Assembly (NCBI GenBank): GCA_030533445.1
Contig: CM060070.1
Span: 25,718,001 to 25,782,000 of the forward strand
From: Cyprinodon diabolis
Lineage: Eukaryota; Chordata; Actinopteri; Cyprinodontiformes; Cyprinodontidae
DNA: 64,000 nucleotides
Direction of reading: 5' to 3'
Shown here: positions 1 through 64,000 of the stretch, piece by piece
Layout: the number at the start of each line of letters is the position of its first letter
Position numbering within the stretch: position 1 is the first letter of the stretch
Program-made: the position numbers and the translations under genes
The notes under the pieces: model-generated
What the model was told of the DNA's origin: nothing
The model's database searches: none
What the model saw: the letters and a program-made list of their open reading frames with translations, nothing else

Positions 1-6168
<6,168 letters not shown>

Positions 6169-8665
6169 CCACTGTGATCACGCAAACCATCACCTCTGCT
6201 ACCAGGCCAATCACTGACAGTATTCCAAATTCCTTTTGTATGTTTCTGGTTCTTTGGACAGTTTGTTGGGGCACAGATTGAGCTGAATCTCTGGAGTACC
6301 TCGCAGAATTCACTACAAAACATGCTTTTATTGTTTACAGAAAACCTGTTTTTTCTAAAACGCCAGTCTGGTCACTAAGTTGTTGCTCTTAGCTGTACAT
6401 ATTTGACAAATATTTCACTAAACTAAAAGTGGTTTAATTCACACGCTGCAATGTTTTGATACAAGTTTTTATTTGGCCACAAAAAGCCTCTTTGTTACCT
6501 GAATGTTGAGCGTATCAGCTGTGTGTTGTCAGTCTAGCGGGTGGGGAGGAACCCACTCTGCTTACCTGTTGCATAGACAGGGCAGTCTTAAACTCATTGG
6601 ATCACAAGTATGTGGACTACCAGCTGGATGGATCGTTTCCCAGTGAGGAACTGTGTGACCATAAGCCATTTTTTTTTTTTTTGTTAACTATCATGAATTC
6701 AGCATCAGGATTCAAGGCTCTGGGTGTCAAATTTGTTTGTATTAGTTCCACCTTTTATTCTGTTTTTTTTTTACATTTCAACCAGTACTATGGTCTCTAG
6801 AAATATCACAGCTTTTGAAGCCTCTGCCATAATTTTGGGAGGCTAAGCTCCCTCATGTTCAGGAAGACTGTTCCCAAATTTAATTGGATAAAACACGAAA
6901 ACAGGCACTGCAACAGGTGTTAACGGTTTTCAGGCAAATCAAAACATCCCCATGAAATAAATTGTTTATTTTAATATTATTTCTGAATTTCAGTGAGGCT
7001 CATAGTGTTAAATGACAGTCTGAACATCCCTGAAACATTTTAATAAATGTTGGAAGCTTTCTTTTATATTCACTGCATGAAACAATGGGAAGATTAGCTG
7101 GAAAGCACAGGATGGCACTGGGTCAGCTTGGACGTGTTTTCCTTAAGTGTCCTTCACGGGATGGACTGTGCTGGATTCCTTTGTAGCCTTGTAGGGCCCC
7201 AGTGCCTCAGATTAACTAATATAAGAACACAGTGAGTGCATAGACCTACTTTAAACCAGTCACACAGGACTGAACTCTCACCAGAATAAACTGCAGTACG
7301 TCTTTAGCACATGGGCGACACGTGGATTTATTTGACTTGGAAAGAGTAATGCTTTTTAGAATGTATGAATTTTAACTAAATTATTTTTGTTCAAAGCACA
7401 GGCATATTTTGAGAGGAAAATTATGGAGAGTTTTCATTTATTTCTTATCCACAGATTTTAGAGGATTATGTATCGATGGCTTAAAGACAAATGTCAGAGA
7501 TCTGCAAAACCTCTTTGAATGTATTTACCCTTTTTCCTGAACCTGGTCAAATGTTTCACTTTTGTCTCTTTATTTTCCTACGATGCCATGTTTTTGTTTT
7601 GTTTCATAGCTCTGTAACTCTGGATTCTAACCTGTCTGGAGAGAGTTCTTCTGTTTAATGAACACATGTACAGCACATAGCTTAACCAGTTCTCTAACAT
7701 GGTTTTGTTTTCTTGCCCCAGCTTTTACCTTGATGTACACTGGAAAGGTCCTTACCAATTAAAGAATGGACATGTAACAGAGCCAATAATCAGGAAGCTC
7801 CATAACTCTTTAACCTTTCGGCTTCAATAGAAACTACCCATATTTTGGGGGAAGAAATATGCTTTATGAAAAAAAAATCAGTTCACTGTGAGTTTCAAAT
7901 GAGTTTTTGGTGCCTTTTTATAAAAAAATTAAAAAATACACGGAAAAGAAACAACATTGCGTCAAATCACAGTGAATATCCCACTCCCTCCCATTATGAG
8001 CTGCATTAAAATTTGATGGTAAGAGATGCAAACTGTTAACTATAAGGTGCTCTTTTTGTTATAACACTTTTAAGGAGCTGTGTAAACAAATGACACATGC
8101 ACGCATGCTGCACTAAACCTAAACTGCTGCTTTTGACTCCATCTGACTATCCAAATTTTAATATTATTTAAGAAAGGAAATCTATCATTCTGGCTTCCTG
8201 AATTGCTTTGTTTTCTGGCAACACCATGGAGTACATTTCCTAAAAGCCTTATTGAAAACAGCCTCATCATGAGGTTTTCCCACCTTCGGATCCTACGTGT
8301 TTGAATTAATTTTTATCTGACCACTACACTTCTGCTTATTATCTGTTTCTGTATGTTGATCCTTTTACTGTCCTTTAATTTCTCCTGTCTTTGGGGTTTG
8401 GTTCTGAAGGGCGTGCGTTCACAATATTATACCAAAGGCCACGTCTTCAGTTGGATGAGTGCAATGTAAAATGAAAACAGATGTGAATCTAAACAGGGAT
8501 AATGTCAGATGTAAACATGACTTTTTTTTCTTTTTTTTATTATATAAAAAATATATTTTGTTTTTTTTTTTTGTTTTTTTATTTAATGCTCACATATTAC
8601 TGTGAAGTTCTGCTTATCAGTGTTAGGTCTATTGTAAATAATAAAGATACTGATGCAATGCTGTT
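6169..8665 (+). other. abl2: abl2 3' UTR (extent inferred)
   Basis: AT-rich sequence after the abl2 stop with no coding pattern. It has several AATAAA-like hexamers, poly-T runs near 6668 and 8521-8580, and AU-rich stretches. The end is placed by the candidate polyadenylation signal at 8640; shorter alternative 3' ends are possible. Confidence 0.5.
8640..8645 (+). terminator. candidate abl2 polyadenylation signal
   Basis: Canonical AATAAA followed within 20-35 bases by the GT/T-rich stretch TGTTGTATCTTTTATTGTTG, the layout of a vertebrate cleavage site. Earlier hexamers (for example in AAATAAATTG near 6955 and TAATAAATG near 7041) could serve shorter transcripts. No transcript evidence is available. 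Confidence 0.4.
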
Positions 8666-11600
8666 GTATCTTTTATTGTTGATTCAAACTGAGCTGGTTT
8701 TTGATGCAAAACATCACATCACATTTCATTTAACAGAGTTGTGAACAAAAATAACTTTGGTTCTAGAGATGATACAATTCATTAGAAATAAAAAAATCCC
8801 TGAATTATTTTTAAAGGTGTAATTTTACTTTGATATGTTTGTAATGATTTTTTGACAGGTTGAAATGACCTATATTCATTTTCCAGTTTTCCTAGCTTGC
8901 TTGGATTATAAAGCAGGGTAAAATGTTAATAGCCATAAATAATGGGTAATTATATTTGCAGATAGCAGTTGCAGGAGATTCAAAACAAACATCCATACAT
9001 GTAATAACATTAATATTCAGTTCAATAACAATTGAACCCAGAGAGAGGCTTAATTTAGCTCATAGTGGTTCCTTTAAGATGTAGATGGGTGGAAGGCTCT
9101 CCTTTTATGATTCTGTAGAAGCCTTTGACAGAATGGCAAATAAACTACATCAGTGCTGAAATATGTACAGAAAACAATTTAATGCAAGAAAAACTGCTAA
9201 TCACTTTGCATTTAACTCCTTGCACATATATTGGTACCTCTGGTAAGATGATTAAAAAGCCTGGAAATTATTTTTTTATCCTTTTCTGTTGGTTTATTGC
9301 AGTAGCATGACCTCACCTTGAACATTTAGGCAATCACATTTACAGTTGGTACTCTTGTTTTCACTTCTAGGGGTGTGTCCCAATCCAGCTTTTTCTTTAT
9401 GATACTAGTATTACAGCTTTGAGCACTGATAGATTCCAACAATTGCCCAATAGGATATCAGCATTAATCATAGATACTTTAATGAGTTATTTTGTAGTGT
9501 GGAGTTTTAGAAAACTCTTCTTCAACTTATAGGTATGAAAACAACGGATCCACGTGCCATTAATTCCAACAGAAGCAGAGTGTTCTTATCAGCATGCCAG
9601 TATCCGAGAACTTACATGGAGGATGATATTATGCAATGGCAGTTTTCTAGCTAATATCTCACTGATGTTGGAATTAAGATATCCCTATTCACCGAATGCT
9701 CTTTGGTCAGCACTGTGGAGGATCTATGATGTTGTGGACCTATTTATCACCCTGGAAACCTTGTAAACCCCATGATAGAGAAAAAAAAACTCAAATTCTG
9801 TTGGCTGCTGCCTGTAAAAAGTTCTGTACAGGGATTTATATTACACTTTTGATTTCATAAAAAAAAAATAACGGGCTCAACTTTATGAAACAATTTGACT
9901 CTCTGTCTTTTTTGCCAATATAGCAGTAATAATTGATGTTCCCATGGACATGCTGGATAATTGCCTAACAGATTAGCATTTAGAAGTAAACGACCGTGAC
10001 TCATTACCACTTGGTAATTATATATAAAACTTTATTAGAAGTGGCTTGTGGAAAAATATGCAGAATATAGAGAAAAAAAGGGAGGTGAGAAAGGACGAAA
10101 TGAGAAAACGACAAAATAAAGATACTTAACTCCAATAAGTCTGCTTCTGCACCTACTAAAAAAGAGAGGAAAGAAAACAATAGAACACACTAACTAGAAG
10201 ACAAGCTGCAGCTAAGTGTTGAACATAACTGTTTATTCATTAACACATGGATTCAAATGCCTGTGGTATACACAAGTGTGTTACTTTATGAAGGCATCTT
10301 CAGCAGAAGGGTATCCTCAACAGTAGGTGTGAGGGTCCCCAGACCCATCCAACGTGCCCAGGGCTGACACAGAGGGGACTAGAGCCCCAGATATTCAAAT
10401 GCATCCCAGACTACAGGGACATAGAGTAGGCAGAGAAAGGGGTGAAATGGGGCAGATGAGAACCTGGGGCCAGACCACACAGGCAATGATGCTGAAGCCC
10501 CAGGGGCTGCAGGACAATGTACCAGATGGTTCATCTGTCCACTTGATAAACCCAGCAAACTACCGGTCACCAGCAGTGAGCGGCGGGAGGAGAAGGGACA
10601 GACATATGATTTATAGTGAATCAGAGCAGCTGGCTTCCACTTTATTCATTTCATTACCTAACTGTTTCTTATCTAACTCAGTGGCTCCGCCCTACTCACA
10701 TTTGGCCAATCACATGAGAATATAAAATCACACCATTTTGCATGACAGCCAGGTAGAGTTTGCTTCTGTTTCTGTAATGGTAATGTTAGGAAAAAATTTT
10801 TAAAAAAAAGTTAATTAAACATTTGAATAAGAATGCATCTTTTGTAACAAACTAAATACATAAAATTGGGCAATTATAAGTCTTCTCACAGAAACACAGA
10901 ATTTGTAATTATTTATTAACAAAATAGGGCTACGCCATATGGCTTAAAAACCTTATCTCAAATTTTTTCCTCCAACATTTGGTCATGATTTTTCTTCTCA
11001 CTTAACCCTTTAAAGCCCGATCCAAGAATAAAACAAAACAAAAAATTACTTTTTTTTGGTTTGAAGTCCTTATTTGGCCTTTTAACAAAATATGTAAAAA
11101 GAAAAAACAGAAATACATTTTTGATATTAATAATTTATTACTATGCGATAAGTCAAGATTATTTTTTGTGTAGTCTTCTGCCCTCTGTTATCAGGTATAT
11201 CTGATTGTGTACAATAGGATTTTGAGCGAAGTTTTTACCATTAAATTATGCAAAAGGTGTCAGACGCAAAACATTTCAGAAACTGTATGTATCAAATATG
11301 AAACATTTGGCATTACAAGGTTAAGTTTCACAATAAAAAATCCAAATGAAATATAATGCTTTCAAAAACCAGCTCTTATTTCAATCATCCTCTCTAAGTG
11401 ACCCTAATTTAGAGAGCATCATAATTCAAACGGTGGAAAAATTCAGTAAAATAATCATCTTTTACCACAAAGAATAAAAATATAACAACTAAATGTTTGC
11501 AGATAGTCCTATCACACAGTCAGCTAGTTTATCAGTAATGAGTACACATCTATCTCAAATGTACAGCATGTGATGTTTAGTTTAATGTTTTTTTACCCAT

Positions 11601-11842
11601 CTTTATTGCTGTGTCTTAAGGGTGAAGGGTCTCTTTGTGTACTTAAAGTGATGCTTTATTTAGTATTTATATTTTAGTATTTATGTGCATGTTAATGTTT
11701 TATGTGTAAATAGGTAACAAATTGCACATATACTTTTATCAAAATGTAGCATTAGATCAGCCATCCCTGGGTACAATAAAGGGGTGTCTTCATCAACATC
11801 AGCCTCCTCTTCCTCAGCAGCATCCCCTGAGGGCCTCACCAT
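8666..11842. other. intergenic region between abl2 and osbpl9
   Basis: About 3.2 kb. The segment 10350-10720 is richer in GC than its flanks, but its short open frames match nothing I know. A probable MITE lies at 11002-11324. The last 150 bases should hold the osbpl9 5' UTR and promoter. No TATA box or CpG-rich island is obvious there. Confidence 0.6.
11002..11324. mobile_element. probable small MITE
   Basis: Left end TTAACCCTTTAAAGCCC and right end GGCATTACAAGGTTAA are imperfect inverted repeats. The interior (about 320 bp) is AT-rich and non-coding. TTAA at both tips could be a target duplication or part of the repeat. Family not identified. Confidence 0.45.
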
Positions 11843-11875
11843 ATGCGACTCCTCCCCAACCCTAGCCTGTTGTAA
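11843..11875 (+). CDS. upstream ORF in the probable osbpl9 5' leader
   Basis: ATG at 11843 opens a 10-codon frame ([10 protein letters not shown]) whose TAA ends two bases before the osbpl9 ATG at 11878. If the transcript starts upstream of 11843 this would be a termination-proximal uORF able to reduce or reinitiate translation of osbpl9. The transcription start is unknown, so its presence in the mRNA is inferred. Confidence 0.35.
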   Translation: MRLLPNPSLL

Positions 11876-11877
11876 AG

Positions 11878-64000
<52,123 letters not shown>

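Noticed and set aside
10354..10725. Open frame of about 120 codons in a GC-richer intergenic patch
   Set aside because: The protein matches no family I know, has no splice or promoter context, and its composition looks like repeat sequence; not supported as a gene.

Overview
The window is vertebrate nuclear DNA, almost certainly from a teleost fish. It is AT-rich, its genes are split into many short exons with GT-AG introns, and its introns hold fish-type DNA transposons (Tc1/mariner, hAT-like, TTAA-target elements) together with LINE and tRNA-derived SINE remnants. Both genes read on the plus strand. The species cannot be named from the sequence.

Positions 1-8.7 kb hold the 3' end of abl2 (ABL2/ARG non-receptor tyrosine kinase): the last 4 bases of one kinase exon, three further internal exons, and the long last exon ending in the F-actin-binding domain, followed by a long 3' UTR. 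Positions 8.7-11.8 kb are intergenic and hold one probable MITE.

From 11,878 to the right edge lies almost all of osbpl9 (ORP9, an oxysterol-binding-protein-related lipid transfer protein). I assembled 23 exons by eye. They join in phase into about 724 residues: an N-terminal PH domain, a coiled-coil region, an acidic linker with a FFAT motif, and the ORD lipid-transfer domain with its EQVSHHPP signature. The window stops inside the last recognised exon, just short of the expected C-terminus. A CCAAT-bearing, GC-richer segment near 37.6-38.0 kb with a short in-phase exon candidate may be an internal promoter for a PH-less (ORP9S-like) form.

The introns of osbpl9 hold most of the unusual structure. 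Items include: three hAT-like elements; a TTAA-flanked MITE; a second TTAA-flanked element carrying a broken THAP-domain coding segment (Kolobok-like); two complete Tc1/mariner copies, one of DD36E spacing with a single in-frame stop and one DD34E with a frameshift; two further degraded Tc1 copies; three insertions sharing one MITE core, one of them interrupted by the DD36E element; a decayed integrase-type transposase; LINE and SINE pieces; a 52-bp-arm near-perfect inverted repeat; and a long (TA)n tract. No bacterial-type operon, CRISPR array or intact non-host gene system was seen. The interest here is transposon biology and its effect on osbpl9 splicing.
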